Shown piece after piece: positions 1 through 11,800 of a stretch of DNA of 64,000 nt. Under the pieces are notes generated by a model. The model was not told where the DNA came from, ran no database searches, and saw nothing but the letters and a program-made list of their open reading frames with translations. Every line of letters begins with the position of its first letter. The stretch's first letter is position 1. Source of the DNA: Castor canadensis (lineage: Eukaryota > Chordata > Mammalia > Rodentia > Castoridae); the NCBI RefSeq assembly GCF_047511655.1, contig NC_133399.1, positions 7,133,333 to 7,197,332 of the forward strand, written 5' to 3'. Position numbers and translations under genes: made by a program.

Positions 1-863
1 TATTTTTCTGGCTGCATTCCAATTACAACTATATCCATTTGGGTAGAAGTAATGTAAGAAGAAGATTAAAAACATATTTCAAAAGGAATAAAGTATTTTT
101 GGGTGTAATGATAGGAGGAATACCCTTTTGGGAAAAACAAGCACATAGAGAAGATTTAATCAAAAATTCAAAAATGTAAACCTGCAAGAACAACCAAACC
201 CTGCCCAGTTTTTATATGAAATATTAAGAAATATTTTTTCCTTTAGCATTCAGTATCATGTGTTTAATTGGGTGTTTATGTTGAATTGCATTCTAGCTGA
301 AGCATAATGATGCTGCATGTGATTGGGATAAAATGTGCTGTTCCAATAAATCTATATCCACACAGTGATCAAGTCAGAGTGAGTGGCTCAGCATTCACCT
401 CAAACATTTATCTTTTTTTCCACTGAAAATATTTTAAAATTCTCTGTTGTAGCTATTTTGTAGCATAAAAATGACTATTGTTATCTCTAGATATTCTAAT
501 CCTCAGGAGATCACAAATTGTAACCTATCTTCCTGTGATTTTGTCCTCATTGTCAACCTTTCCCCGTTTTCACTCTCCCCACCCCCCACTCTCTGGTAAC
601 CACTCTTCTACTCTCTACTTCTGTGAGATTGACTTTTTAGAGTTCAAATGGAAAACTACTAGTTATTTCTCATCATATGCAATATGTCAGGCACAAATAG
701 ACAAATGATAATTGAATTTTTAACACATAATAGCTGAGGAGGCAGAGATTTTTCTCCATTTCCTTGTGTGACATCTTTTCTGCATCATTCCAGAGCTTTC
801 TGTTTTGAATTTTGTGGAGATACTCAATGTACACACACAAGTGGTGTCTCTGGTTTCATCCAG
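1..863. other. Intergenic DNA with an ancient L1 3'-end fragment
   Basis: No gene is visible. Roughly 541-712 resembles the antisense 3' end of an ancient mammalian L1 (L1M type): a C-rich stretch followed by a CTCTGGTAACCACT-like motif and a TACTTCTGTGAGATTGACTTT-like motif. The rest is AT-rich sequence I do not recognise. The short open frames here have no recognisable domain. Confidence 0.45.
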
Positions 864-1378
864 TGTCAGAGCCAGCAGTGGGACTGTGCCTGTGTGATTT
901 GGCATTTGGCCTGTGAGAAAGCTCCAAGGAACTGAGACTATGGTTTCAGGACCAGACCTTGCCTGTATGATTTGATATCTGGCCTTGTGAGAAAGCTCCA
1001 AGGAACTGAGACAAAGGTCTCAGGACCAGACCTTGCCCATGTAATTTGGCATCTGGCCTTGTGAGAAAGGTTCCCCAGAAGGCTTTGTGTCCTTCAGATG
1101 TAAATAAGAAAGTTATACTGACCATGTGCTTCTCCTGCCCTCTCTGTTCCCATTTTAAGAGAGACATAACAAAGAGCTAATTTTAACTGTGCTTCCTGTA
1201 CTAATGTAACATTGACACACAATACTTGGCATGCTTTTTCTGACCAAATGCTCTCTGTGAAAAAACAGTTCATAAAAAACAGAAGTGATCTTCAATAAAG
1301 TGGCTATTGAGCACAATTTGATAGTCCCCCCATCTTTTCTGGCTCCAGTCATCCAGGTCCAACCAATAAATGGCAACA
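864..1378 (+). repeat. 5' LTR of class II (betaretrovirus-like) ERV
   Basis: The LTR starts with TGTCAG and ends in ACA just before the primer-binding site. It aligns by eye with the second LTR at 3332-3916. Its first part holds two copies of a 74-bp tandem unit plus part of a third (about 880-1060); the unit includes GGCCTTGTGAGAAAGCTCC. A weakened TATA-like A-rich stretch lies near 1270 and a polyadenylation signal AATAAA at 1295-1300. It is shorter than the 3' LTR mainly because it has fewer tandem units and lacks a short segment before GGTTCCCCAG. Confidence 0.85.
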
Positions 1379-1380
1379 GC

Positions 1381-1398
1381 TAGCACCCTGAACAGGAA
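1381..1398 (+). promoter_or_regulatory. Degenerate tRNA-Lys-type primer-binding site
   Basis: TAGCACCCTGAACAGGAA lies two bases after the LTR end. It matches the expected complement of the lysine-tRNA 3' end with a few substitutions. The position is where a retroviral PBS must be, and the lysine type fits a betaretrovirus-like (ERVK-related) element. Confidence 0.75.
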
Positions 1399-1496
1399 CC
1401 TGAAGGATACTTTTGAAAGTGGTGCGGAGACCCTCACAGAAGGAGGTAAGTGAGACAAGATGGGGCAAAATCAGTGCAGAGTCCAGCCTTTTCTTT

Positions 1497-2850
1497 CACT
1501 CTTGCATCATTTTTTATTATGAGGAGGAGCTCGAGTTTCCAAACAACAGTTAAAGGACTGTTTAGAAGTAATTTGTGAGTATAATCCTTGGTTTCCTGAG
1601 GAAGGTTCTTTACATGAAGAAGTTTGGGAGCGAGCATGTGAAAATGTTGAAAAGGCATACATACAAGGGAGAAAAAAATACCTGTTCATTTTTGGATAAC
1701 ATGGGCGCTGGTTAAATCTGTAATTCTTATACTTGGGTGAGAGAGAAGGGAAGAAAATTTAGAAAAAGATACTGTTGCATCCCTTCATGAGTATGAATTA
1801 GATGAAGAAGATATGGAAAAAATCACTAAGGAAAGTAAATGATGCTTCAGTTATGGCTTTACTGTGCCAGAGGAAACTGAAAGTAAACCGCAGCAATTTC
1901 AATGGCTCCTCCAAGAGAAACTGCTGATCTTTATCCTCCTCTACCAGAGGACAAGGAATGGGAAGAGCACTCCGATAGGGTGAACATTGAAGAGGAAATG
2001 CGTTACTTACATATTAGCCCCAACAAGGGCTGGGAAAGAAAGAATGACCCTTCATTAGCAGCTCGCATTCCCATCCCCCCACGGCCACATGAATTGTGAC
2101 TGCTGTTTCCTGTTATGTTTAATATGAATAGCAATAACACTTATAATGGATTGGTATGAATCTTATAAAAGACTTTAAAAAGGCTTTTGCAACTTATGGT
2201 CCTGCTTCTCCTTTTTGTAAAGAATATTTGGCTAGATGGATCAATGACACTGGGTGGATTCCCTGTGATTTTCATATTGTGGTAAAAATGACATTACCAT
2301 CAGCGGAGTTTTTGCAATGGAAAATGTGGTTATCTGATGAAGCCCACAAAAGAGTTAGAGCTTTAGGGCAGCAAGGCAATGTTGGGGCTGTTTCATATGA
2401 GATGCTGACTGGTACAGGTGCTTGGCTGTCACAGGCTCATCAGGTTAAAAATATACCCCGTGCTGCCTTGCCTCATGTGCATGATGTCACTTTGGCTGCA
2501 TGAGACAAAATTAATATGCGGGCAGAATATTAAGGCAGCTATAAAAAATACAAGAGGGACCAACAGAACCTTATTCTGATTTTATAGGAAGATTGGAGGA
2601 CTCCATAGAAAAACAGGTGAGAGGAGATCAAACGCAAAAAATCTTACTACGTCAATTGGCTTTTGATAATGCTAATGAGGACTGCCAAAGTCTCATTCAA
2701 CCAATTAAGGAAACTGGTGATATTATGGACTATTTAAAGGCCTGTCGTAATGTAGGTACTTTAAAACATAAAGCCAGAGTTGCTGCTTTACAAACCATGG
2801 CAATACAGAAACAAAAAACAGACAAATGTTTTAATTGTGGCCCCTGAATA
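1497..2850 (+). pseudogene. gag: ERV gag pseudogene (matrix, capsid, start of nucleocapsid)
   Basis: This is a decayed Gag region on the plus strand, broken into at least three reading frames. About 1497-1860 carries matrix-like coding with frameshifts and stops. 1902-2099 is a proline-containing segment (PPLP, PPRPHEL). 2156-2503 looks like the capsid N-terminal domain (YGPASPFCKEYL; MLTGTGAW). 2593-2847 looks like the capsid C-terminal domain and ends at the start of a zinc knuckle (KCFNCG), after which the frame stops and pol-like sequence follows directly. Most of nucleocapsid, the protease and the start of pol are missing, which implies a deletion near 2847. Assignment as betaretrovirus-like Gag rests on motif recognition and on the lysine primer site. 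It cannot encode a working Gag. Confidence 0.75.
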
Positions 2851-3122
2851 ATGAAAAATTACAGGCTTTAAAACAATTAGTTCAAGAACAGTTAGAGCAC
2901 AAACATATAGAACCTTCCTTTTCTCCTTGGAATTCCCCAGTGTTTGTTATTAAGAAAAAAAATCAGAAATATGGAGACATTAATTGGCTTCATCTTTCTC
3001 TGGGTATACCAAATTATAAACTTACTAATTTGTTTTCTATCTTAGAAGGTGATACTGCCCTGGACAGTCCTCAGACTTTAACACCTGCTGCTAAAAATGA
3101 ATTACAATTTTTAAAGTCATGA
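2851..3122 (+). pseudogene. pol: ERV pol remnant (reverse transcriptase pieces)
   Basis: An open frame holds an RT N-terminal signature ([17 protein letters not shown]) and then jumps, near 2975, to sequence resembling a later part of RT ([18 protein letters not shown]). The fingers/palm region with the catalytic aspartates is therefore missing. The frame stops at 3122. RNase H, integrase and a recognisable envelope are absent before the 3' LTR. This is a second internal deletion and the product would be non-functional. Confidence 0.7.
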
Positions 3123-3309
3123 TTAAAGACTGCATTTCTAACAAGATTTTATCCTTTAAAACCTATTTCCCTGCTAATATTTCCTTCTCCTTCTAACATT
3201 ACCTTTACTCTTTGTCTTGTCAGTTTTTGTATAAGATACTCCTGTCTCCAATGACAATTAAAATCTTACAAAACTTCTAAGGCCACGGTCATGCTGGGAT
3301 TGCTACATT
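3123..3309 (+). other. ERV 3' internal remnant, no recognisable domain
   Basis: Sequence between the pol remnant stop and the polypurine tract. It probably derives from the 3' end of the provirus, but no envelope motif is readable. Confidence 0.4.
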
Positions 3310-3331
3310 TAAAAAGTGAAAAAGGGGGAAT
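3310..3331 (+). promoter_or_regulatory. ERV polypurine tract
   Basis: An almost pure A/G run (…GTGAAAAAGGGGGAAT) directly abuts the TGTCAG start of the 3' LTR. This is the expected position of the plus-strand DNA primer. Confidence 0.75.
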
Positions 3332-3916
3332 TGTCAGAACAAGCAATGGGATCATGCCTGTGTGATTTGGTATCTGGCCTTGTGAAAAAGCTCCAAGGAA
3401 CTGAGACAAAGGTCTCAAGACCAGGCCTTGCATGTGTGATTTGGTATCTGGCCTTGTGAGAAAGCTCCAAGGAACTGAGACAAAAGTCTCAGCACCAGAC
3501 TGTGCCTGTGTGATTTTGTATCTGGCCTTGTGAGAAAGCTCTAAGAAACTGAGGCAAAGGTCTCAGGACTAGATGTCCAGAAAAACAACAGTGTTCAAGG
3601 TTCCCCAGATGGCTTCATGTCCTTCAGATGTAAATAAGAAAGTTATGCTGACCATGTGCTTCTCCTGCCTCTCCTGTTCCCATTTTTAAACGAGACATAA
3701 CAAAGAGTTAATTTTAACTGTGCTTCCTTGTACTCATGTAACCTTGACACACAATACTTGGCATGCTTTTTCTGACCAAATGCTCTCTGTGAAAAAACAG
3801 CTTATAAAAAACCGAAGCGATCTTCAATAAAGTGGCTATTGAGCACAATTCAATAGTCCCCCCCACAATCTTTTCCAGCACCAGCCACCCAGATCCAGCC
3901 AATGAATGGGAAAACA
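3332..3916 (+). repeat. 3' LTR of class II ERV
   Basis: The LTR starts TGTCAG and ends AAAACA. It aligns with the 5' LTR throughout but carries three copies of the 74-bp tandem unit (about 3346-3570) and a clean TATA box TTATAAAA at 3802-3809, with AATAAA at 3826-3831. No target-site duplication is evident: the six bases before the 5' LTR (ATCCAG) differ from those after this LTR (AGTTAA). Confidence 0.85.
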
Positions 3917-4489
3917 AGTTAAATTGAATGGTTCTGAAGAACTGCATTGAACAAAATTGAACTTAGCATAATACCCAAAACCTCATACTATCAAGATGAT
4001 CTATAATTTGATTGGAAATGGCATAGATATAAATTAATGCAAAGAAGTATGATCCACTAGTAGTGTGACCCATTGCATCTACTTATGGGCTATATACTGT
4101 CCTAACTGTATGAAGACATTTAATTGTGACATGATCATATTTTAATAGGATTGGAAAAGCCTGAATAGATAATAATATCTGGCATATACATCTGTCTAGC
4201 TGGAGGAAAGTCAAGGTGGTCCCTTAGCTCATATGTCTTAAAAAATCTCAGAAGAATTAAAGACCTCAGTATGAATGTAAGAATACATTTTTAGAGGAAG
4301 AGAAGTATTTTAAAAGTTCATGGGTGAGCAAAATCCCTTTGAAATTCATAAATAGTAAGATGGACATATTTTACTAAATAACACTAATAATTTTATGACA
4401 AAAATATCTCTCCAAAGTATGTAGAGATACCTTAGATTGCAAAATGACATTACCATGCTGACACCTGTAGAAAATACACATATGAAAAT
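3917..4489. other. Intergenic DNA, nothing recognised
   Basis: AT-rich sequence with no gene, SINE or LINE that I can identify with confidence. Confidence 0.4.
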
Positions 4490-5060
4490 AATAAGTACAT
4501 CAACATGGTGCTCCATCTCAGAAATGTCCTCATGTCACTGCTTGTCCTTCCACAGGTAAGGAACTGTTTCTCTTTTCCACATGATTAAATACAAAAGATA
4601 AAAATTGGTACATGTTGTACTCACACTGAACCCACTTTAAGTCTCTCAGTCCCTTTTGTAACTGGGCTTCCATGGCCATCACTTCACTATCACCAGTGAC
4701 CCTGCATTGTTGAGTTCAGTGTTCACTTTCCTCTCTAGTATGGAAAATAATCACATCAAAGAATTAAACAAGCTATAGCCATCTCTTTGCTCTGGGCTGG
4801 GCTGCATTGTTCTCTGGGGACCTTAAGTGAATGTTCTTGTCTTTCATCTTTCAGAAGCTTTGCTGCAGCACCTGCTGGGTTCTCAGATTCACCTGGGTGG
4901 TTTTACTGAATAGAAGGTTGCTGTATGGAAGCCCCAGTTCTTCCATGGATGGTCAATGATGCAGAATGAAGATATGAAATAACAGGAGACAGAGGAAAGG
5001 AACAAGCTTCAGTCCCTGAGCCAGATGAGTTCTTCACGAAAACAACCATGTCCAGTTCAA
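4490..5060 (-). repeat. OR upstream block, inverted copy (unit 0)
   Basis: Read on the minus strand, this segment aligns by eye with the plus-strand blocks at 46.1-47.9 kb and 55.7-57.8 kb. Shared landmarks are CATGGTTGT, AGATGAAAGACAAGAACATT, CAATGCAGGGTCA, GGAAGCCCAGTTA and an ACCTGTGGAA-like segment. A donor-like CAG|GTGAAT lies at 4893/4892 on the minus strand at the place where other copies have a splice donor. No OR coding sequence follows within the window. Its receptor would lie further left, or was lost where the ERV now sits. Confidence 0.65.
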
Positions 5061-6559
5061 GCTGAGGTTGCAAACACTGCAGGACAATGACAGGGAATTA
5101 CTTCAAGCTCTGTTCTCAGCTCACTAGGAACAGTTTCATCTTTATTATTCCAATTCTCACCATCATAACCCTGAGTGATGTTGTTCTACAGAGAAAGCAT
5201 CATTTCTTGCTGATTCTCTTTTCCCAAGACACCTGCTTAATGACAGGTGAATCAATGATTATTACCTATCCAAGAGACTCTCTTGACTATCAGAGATCTA
5301 ATCTCTAACAACTCATCACAATCCTCATTTATGCTTTCTTAAAACTCTAAGACTGAAGATCTTTTCTTGAGTGGATCCAATGGGTCCCCCAAGACCCATG
5401 TGGTGGGGACACAGCCCTGATATCTCCAAAAATTTTATTACTCCTCTCCTCAACATGGGGGTAGCCTGTGGTCCCTTGATATAAGTGATAAGTCCTATAA
5501 TGCTTTGCTTTGTCATCCTTTTTTATAAAAAATTAAACATAAACATTTAAACACATGAGAAGTCCTTTACACAAGTTGAAAAATTGTTTGATAGTTCAAA
5601 GTTAAATATATGTGTTTTGTACATATTGCCTGGGGATAAGCAACTTCTAGGAATTCTCAGATTTAGTTTTTATAAGAGTCCATTCTTTGTGTTCTGTTCT
5701 GTTCTGAGTCTCATTCTACATCCATACAAATAAGGCCCATAATGAGTAAGTGATCTGTCCACTTGGGACCATTGGGAGTTAGGTCCTTTACATATGAATT
5801 TTAGAGGCTACAGAAATATTCATTCCCTAATAAAACAGAAACACTGTGAGGGTCAGGGCCTCCATGCCTAGGACCTAGCAGGTGATATGTATTGATGATT
5901 ATTTTAGAACAAGTTGATTGAGACATCACCAGGATATGCTGGTGAATTCTCTAAGGCTGGTTGATGAGTGAGGATATTCAGTGAGGAGGAAAAGTACAGG
6001 AGTTTCATTGAATAAATGTGGAAAAGGAATTGAGGACAGTGAATAGGGAAGTGTATAAGGGAAGTTCTCACCAGTGTTCAGGAAGGTGTACTATAGGTCA
6101 AGACTGCTCTACTCTAAGTGAACAACTAATCTTCCATGTTGTGAAGAAACCATGGCTAGAAACCAAGGACAGGTCCTAGTGCTGAAAGTGAGTATTGGCA
6201 AACAACCACAAAACAATATGACCTCAGTCCCATGAGGAATGAGTCTAGAGCAGCCTTCTAAGCCCAAGATGAGAACATAGTATCAGCAATGATGTGATTG
6301 GACCATGATGAGATTCCAAGCAGATAAACCAGCTAAGCCATGCCTCGAATTTCAATCTACATAATGATTACACATGGGTGTTGTCTTAAGACAAACCATT
6401 TGTGGTCATTTTTGAAGAGCAATAGTGCATTCCCAATCTAGGTGTTTTAATGTGTTAATTATATCACTTCAATTATTTAGCATTTTTTAGTATATTTAAA
6501 GACTTCATAATTGTACATATTATGGAGAATGATGTGCTCCTTTAAGACATGTATAGAAT
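5061..6559. other. Intergenic DNA, nothing recognised
   Basis: No gene or identifiable repeat. The short open frames at 5087-5308 and 5325-5516 show no domain and are flanked by stops. Confidence 0.4.
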
Positions 6560-7710
6560 GTGTGAGAATTTATTCCAGGCTATTTCCATGTACAGTATTT
6601 CTAATATTCATTACTGATTTGTGTTGGCAACATTCAATATGCTGCTTTTATAGATATTTTTACTACAATTACAGGACTGATTAATATTCCATTGTGTATC
6701 TATACTTCAGTTTTCTACTCCATTCATTTTTAAATGGACAGTTTGCTTCCATATCTTGGCTATTGTGAATAATCTTGAAGTAAATATGGAAAGGTACATA
6801 TCTGTTTGGCATACTCACTTCCTCTTTTTAAACTTACACTGAGTAATGGGATTGCTAGTTCACATATTTGTATTATCTTTTTTAAGGAACCTCCTTGTTT
6901 TTCTTCACAATGGCTGTATTCATTCACATTCAACCAGCACTGAATTAAAATTTCCTTCACTCCAACCTCAACACATTTCTTTTTGCAGTGATCAGAATTG
7001 ATCCCAGGGACTCAAACATGCTGTGCAAATATTCTACCCTTTGTTACGCCTCCAGCCATCCAGAGTCTTTTCAGTTCAATTTGTTAGTTGCTAATCATGA
7101 GTGTAACCAGGATGCAGTGGTGTCACATTGTGGTTTTGATTGCCATCTGCCTATGATTAGTGACTGAACATTTTTTTTCATAGACATTCTGCTGCCATTT
7201 TTATGTTCTTGTTTTGAGGAAAGGTGTTTCTGATCAGTAACAGAAAAAATTCACAGTTTCTGATCTGTGAACTTTGTTCATTTATTACTTTCTACAAATT
7301 GTACAAAGTATTGGGTCCCATTATGAATTTTTCATATGTGTATGTAGGACACTTTGATCAAATGATCCCTCAATATGCAGTCATCCCACATCCCTCTTCC
7401 TGCTGTCCCCTGTCCTGTCCCCTTTCCTGGCCCTAAATAGTCCCCCTTTGATTTTTATATCTTTTAAATAAATGTGAGAGGAAACGTGATACTGTTATTT
7501 CTGTGTCAGGTTTATTTCAGGTCATCACATTTTTTTTATTTTTCATTTTTGAAGGTTGTTTTGAAGTGTTACTGGATATGATACATTATGATCCTCTGTC
7601 AAATGATTAGTTTTGATATGCATTTCCTTTATGGCTAAGAATGTTGAGTATTTTTTAATCCACTTGCCATTTCTATTTTTTTGAAGAACTGTCTATTTAA
7701 TTCATTTACC
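6560..7710 (-). mobile_element. Old L1 3' region, antisense
   Basis: The plus strand shows the antisense of L1 ORF2 C-terminus and 3' UTR (TTGGCTATTGTGAATAAT; TGGTTTTGATTGCCATCTGCC; ATTTGCATTTCCTTTATGGC). It is heavily diverged, in at least two pieces, and contains an ID-like SINE fragment. No open reading frame survives. Confidence 0.65.
6984..7060 (-). mobile_element. ID-like tRNA-derived SINE fragment
   Basis: The antisense pattern (GATCCCAGGGACTCAAACATG … ATTCTACCCTTTGTTACGCCTCCAGCC) fits the B-box and A-box order of an ID-type SINE on the minus strand. It is inserted in the older L1. Confidence 0.55.
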
Positions 7711-7894
7711 TAAATACTATGGTAAAGATAAGTAAGTTTGAGAGACAATTTAAAAGATATGAGAGGCTCTGGGTAAATTATCTTTTAATGTAAAACTATT
7801 TTATATTAGGGACTTGAACATCCATGGTGTTTGGTATATGTAGGAATCCTAAGGTCCTGAAAAACAGGCTATCCTGATACTGAGGGACAATAGT

Positions 7895-8065
7895 TTAGAA
7901 CAATAGTTGACAAATATACTCTTTGTGCCAAATTTAGCCTGTGCTTTTCTTTGTAAATAAAGTTTTATTGGTTCATGGCCACACTCATTCAATATGTGTT
8001 GTCTATAGCTACTTTCATGGCACAATGATGAGTTTGGGGATCCATGGAAGTCCTGTAACTAAGTC
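7895..8065. mobile_element. Ancient hAT-Charlie-like DNA transposon relic
   Basis: Contains GTAAATAAAGTTTTATTGG followed by CCACACTCATTCA and TGTTGTCTATAGCTACTTTC, the hallmark core of a mammalian non-autonomous hAT element (MER58/MER33 type). It is preceded by a decayed terminus resembling GGTCGGCAAACTA. Family name is from memory. Confidence 0.5.
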
Positions 8066-9819
8066 TCCATGAATATCCACGGATGTCTGGACTTTCATTC
8101 TGATTTTCTTCTCTAAGAAGATCATTTAGCTGGTGTAGCTAGAAGTGAAAGGAGACACACTCCAAGACTTTAAATGTATTCAGGATTTTAAATTTTCTTT
8201 GGCAACAGAATAGGGTGGGATTGGCAGTGTGACTCAAAAAGTATCTCTGCTGTTCTATGTTCAAATCCTGCCTTAACCAAATGACAACTCCAGGATATCC
8301 TGCAGGGATACAAAAGTGTATGTGGAAGAGAAGCCAGTATCCCATCTAAAGCCACTTTAGGTAAGCCAACAGTAAGATGAGTTGCCAGTAAATTAGAATG
8401 TCCAGGCATGGTTGTTAGAACCTGGCCAGCTGACACACTACTGACTGCAGATGCACTAAGAGATGAGTCTAGCTCTGAATAACTTCTCACTATTTAGTTC
8501 CATTGAGAGTAAAGGAATTATATTATACCATTTGATTTTAGGAATGCTTGTCATGTATCCTTACAATGTCCCAAAGATAGAGAAAAGATTATAATAACCT
8601 GCTACTTTGTAATTTTGACATTACTGTGATATTTAAAGACAACATCTATAGTTACCTGTGATTCAAATGTATTTGATATAATCAAATTTAATAATGACTA
8701 CATGGAGATTAATTTCTATGCAAAAGAACATAGGTGCATATATAGAAGAGCTTGTGGACTGTAAGTGCATGACTGGGGAAGAAGTCATACTTTCTCACAT
8801 GTCTTGCTTTGACTATGAAGACTAAATGATTTCTGAGCATGGAGGAGATATATAATAGGTGACATTGCTATTGTTCATCACTGCCTCTTTAATGGTTGTA
8901 ATAAAATGTAGAAAAGTTGAATATTTAATTTAATGCATGGAAGGACTCATACTTGTATGCAGCACTGGATGTTCTAAAGCCTCAACTGAAAGATAATTCA
9001 GTAGTAAAACATAAGCATGTCCACTAATTTTCATTGAGTAAGCCCCCTTATCTGTGAACATATATCAGTGCTCACATTTACAGTGTGAAAAAGGAATATC
9101 ATTCATGGAAATTCAGAGTTCATCATAAATGTTTCCTCACTGTATTTTAGGTCATCTGCCAGTCATAGGTCAACTGAATCAATCTCTTATTTCAACATAT
9201 CTTTCCATGGAAATTTCACATGGAGATGAGCATTTTATAATCTGCTTTTGCAAATGATTATAAGATTCATAAGAATCTTGGCCATTAGAAGACAACCCAA
9301 GATCAGTTACAATACACACTGGTGTGTTAAAACCTACATTATCAGGAAGAAAAGTTAATATAGTAACACACATAGGAATGATGAACTGACGATTGCAAAA
9401 CTGGGGCTTCAGATTTTCCTCTTGGATAATATTGTCATTGTCACATGACTATTGGTTAAAGAATCAATAAAGGAAAAATAACTCAGTTTGATTTGAGTCA
9501 TTTAAAAAGAAACTATTGCTCAGAAATCTATATCATCCATGAGACAAACAGAAACTTCAGTATTTCCAATCCTCGATTGAAAACATCCTTGAGGATGTAT
9601 CAAATTGATAAAGTGAACACTGCTTTAACATAAAAGGAGCAGAATTGTTACAAAATGAGTTACATAAATTTTGTAAAGAAGTTTAAATCAAAGAAACAAA
9701 ACACAAACAAAAATAAAAATGAAGCAAAAATTACAGAAAATAAATAGAAGGAACAAGAAAGACTCCCACATTGTATCAAAAGATTGCAAGTTCTTTTTCT
9801 GAGCCTTCCAGCTCTGTGC
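8066..9819. other. Intergenic DNA, 3' side of OR A
   Basis: No gene seen. A tRNA-SINE-like patch near 8200-8275 (GTGTGACTCAAAAAGTATCTC … GTTCAAATCCTG) is too degraded to name. Confidence 0.35.
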
Positions 9820-10649
9820 TCAACAGAAGTTTTCTCTCCCACAGACAATGAGCACTTTTAAAGATTTTCTCTCAAAGAGTCTTTTCAGAGCCCTCTTGAT
9901 GTCCTTGTTCCTCAGACTGTAGATAAAGGGATTCTGCATGGGACTGACAACAGTGTACATCACTGAGGCTGTTGCAGTTAAGTGTGGGTTTTGAGTCCCA
10001 GTAGAACTGATGTAACCACCTAGGCCTATGTAATAAAATAAGGAGACAACCATGAGGTGAGATGCACAGGTGGAAAATGCTTTGTACTTACCATGAGCTT
10101 TGGAAATGGCACAGGTGGAGGACACAACCTTGGATTTAGAATAAAGAATGCCACTGGGAGGCAAACAGCATAGTTGAAATATATATCACAATTTCATTAA
10201 GAAAAATGTGAGAACAGGCAAGGCATATCAACTGATTAGGTTTCCAGAAGTGTGGGATTTCCACCTCTGTACAGAAGAACAGTTGCAACACCACTGAGTT
10301 TTGCAAAAAGAATTCAAGACACTTGTGACACAGGACACCAGCCCAAGCAATACACAGAGCTGGTGTTTCATCGTGACTGTGTAGTGCAGGGGGTGACAGG
10401 TGGCCACAAAACAGTCATAGGCCAACACAGCCAAGAGGAAGTCATCCAATAACGTAAACAATGCAAAAAAAATTGCATTACACATCCTTCAAAACTAATA
10501 ATCTTACTTTGTGTCTGGATGTTCACCAGCATCTTTGGGACAGTGGTGGAGGTGAAGCAGTGTAAATATATGAGAGGATGAAGATCTTTTTGTTCTGAGA
10601 ATCTTAGCAGAAGAAATTTTGTAATGTTGGTATGATTTTGTGGATGCAT
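9820..10649 (-). pseudogene. Olfactory receptor pseudogene A (family 7-like)
   Basis: A seven-helix odorant receptor that would act at the olfactory cilium membrane and signal through G-olf if intact. On the minus strand it starts [15 protein letters not shown], with an N-glycosylation site. It carries the TM2-TM3 loop motif [16 protein letters not shown], the TM3-end motif [16 protein letters not shown], the TM6 motif [10 protein letters not shown] and the TM7 motif [20 protein letters not shown]. The IQTQSK and [10 protein letters not shown] motifs point to OR family 7. Lesions: about 40 codons covering TM1, the first intracellular loop and most of TM2 are missing near 10565; there is a frameshift near 10480; and there is at least one more frame change and stop in the second extracellular loop region (10165-10230). 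Its likely upstream exon is now at 28.2 kb, beyond two L1 insertions. Confidence 0.88.
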
Positions 10650-11262
10650 ATGCTGTATGTGAGTATCAGAAAAGAGAAAAATAACATGAGTACATTTTCA
10701 TGTCTGGTTCCCTTTATCACATCTGCTGTGGCATATCTGATTAGTAATTCTTGTCCCTTCATAAATTTTCTGATTAATATAATATAACATATATTATAAT
10801 ATGATGTGATATATTATGACATATTATAATATAATATATTAAATAAGGGGATCATTTTATGCATCTAAGACATGATATTTGACTTGTAATCATGCTGGGA
10901 GCATTCTTTAGGCCATGAGCATAGGGTGCTGAGAGATAAAATACCTACAATCCATTCAGAGAGAAGTAAATAAGTAAACAAATTAATAAAATAAAAAAAT
11001 AAATATTTTCACCTTTAACATCTTTAACACATGGTATATGATTGAGGACATAGACATATTTGCACTTAACACCATGCATGCATTTATTTAAATATCACAT
11101 CCACCTCATAAATTAGTGTAGTTTTTATTTATCAATTATAAATGAAAAGATATTGTCATGCAGCATATCAGAGGGCTATCATTACAATTAAGAGTGAATC
11201 TGAGAATGAATGGAGGTCTTATTTTTATGTGATCTGGAAAGACAAGTTAACAAGATAATGTT
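10650..11262. other. Upstream flank of OR A with AT-rich repeat
   Basis: No gene. About 10775-10845 is a nearly pure A/T low-complexity stretch (repeats of TATAATAT). It directly precedes the plus-strand L1. Confidence 0.5.
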
Positions 11263-11272
11263 AAGAAACTGC
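11263..11272 (+). repeat. Target-site duplication, left copy (L1 plus)
   Basis: AAGAAACTGC occurs here and again at 18230-18239 directly after the L1 A-rich tail, marking the ends of one retrotransposition event. Confidence 0.8.
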
Positions 11273-11449
11273 GATACGGCTTGGGAAGACGTGGACCAGG
11301 TGAGCTTCGTGGTACCGCGGTACCCCCACAGACAAGCCTGGGCCAGAGCAGCATAGCCCCCTGGACAGACTGACCTCCACCCGGGAAAAAAAGAGAAACT
11401 GAGTAATGAGCAAAAAGAACAGTTAAGACACGCTGGAGAGAGGGTGGGG

Positions 11450-11800
11450 TGCCCTGAGCGCTGAAGATTGGGGGAAGGGAATCCTTCCCGGGACTGTAAA
11501 TAAACAAGCCAGGCAGGCCGGAGAGCCACTGGCAGGAGCGGGGTGTGCACCCAGCAACCAGGAGTGGGAAAGCTTCTGAGAGTGGCTGAGGGAGGAAAAC
11601 TCCACAGGAGAGGAGGAAAGACCCACTTCCCATGTGAACTGTAAATAAACATGGCGGCCAGCAGGAGCAGCAGCACCACCCAGTAAGCAGGAGCAGGAAA
11701 GCTTCTGAAAGTGGCAGTGGGAGGAAAACTTCAGAGGAGAGGGCAGAAGACCCACCTCCCACATGAACTGTAAATAAACACACAGGCCTGACAATGCGGG
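11450..11800 (+). repeat. L1 5' UTR tandem monomers
   Basis: The motif CTGTAAATAAAC begins at 11494, 11639 and 11768, spacings of 145 and 129. Between them lie repeated GGAAAGCTTCTGA…GTGG…GGAGGAAAACT and AGACCCAC-TCCCA segments. The same two spacings occur in the minus-strand L1, so the monomer structure belongs to the subfamily. CTGTAAATAAACA contains overlapping forkhead-type motifs; regulatory use is inference. Confidence 0.7.

Noticed and set aside
4505-4565. A plus-strand ATG followed by a hydrophobic signal-peptide-like run and a CAG|GTAAGG donor, resembling a leader exon.
   Set aside because: It is the antisense of the repeated OR upstream block, whose other copies show no such frame; no downstream exon was seen.
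8195-8300. Possible tRNA gene or MIR element.
   Set aside because: Only weak A/B-box-like wording and no cloverleaf could be drawn; it is most likely a decayed SINE.
10252-10452. Plus-strand open frame over OR A.
   Set aside because: A shadow of the minus-strand receptor coding sequence.
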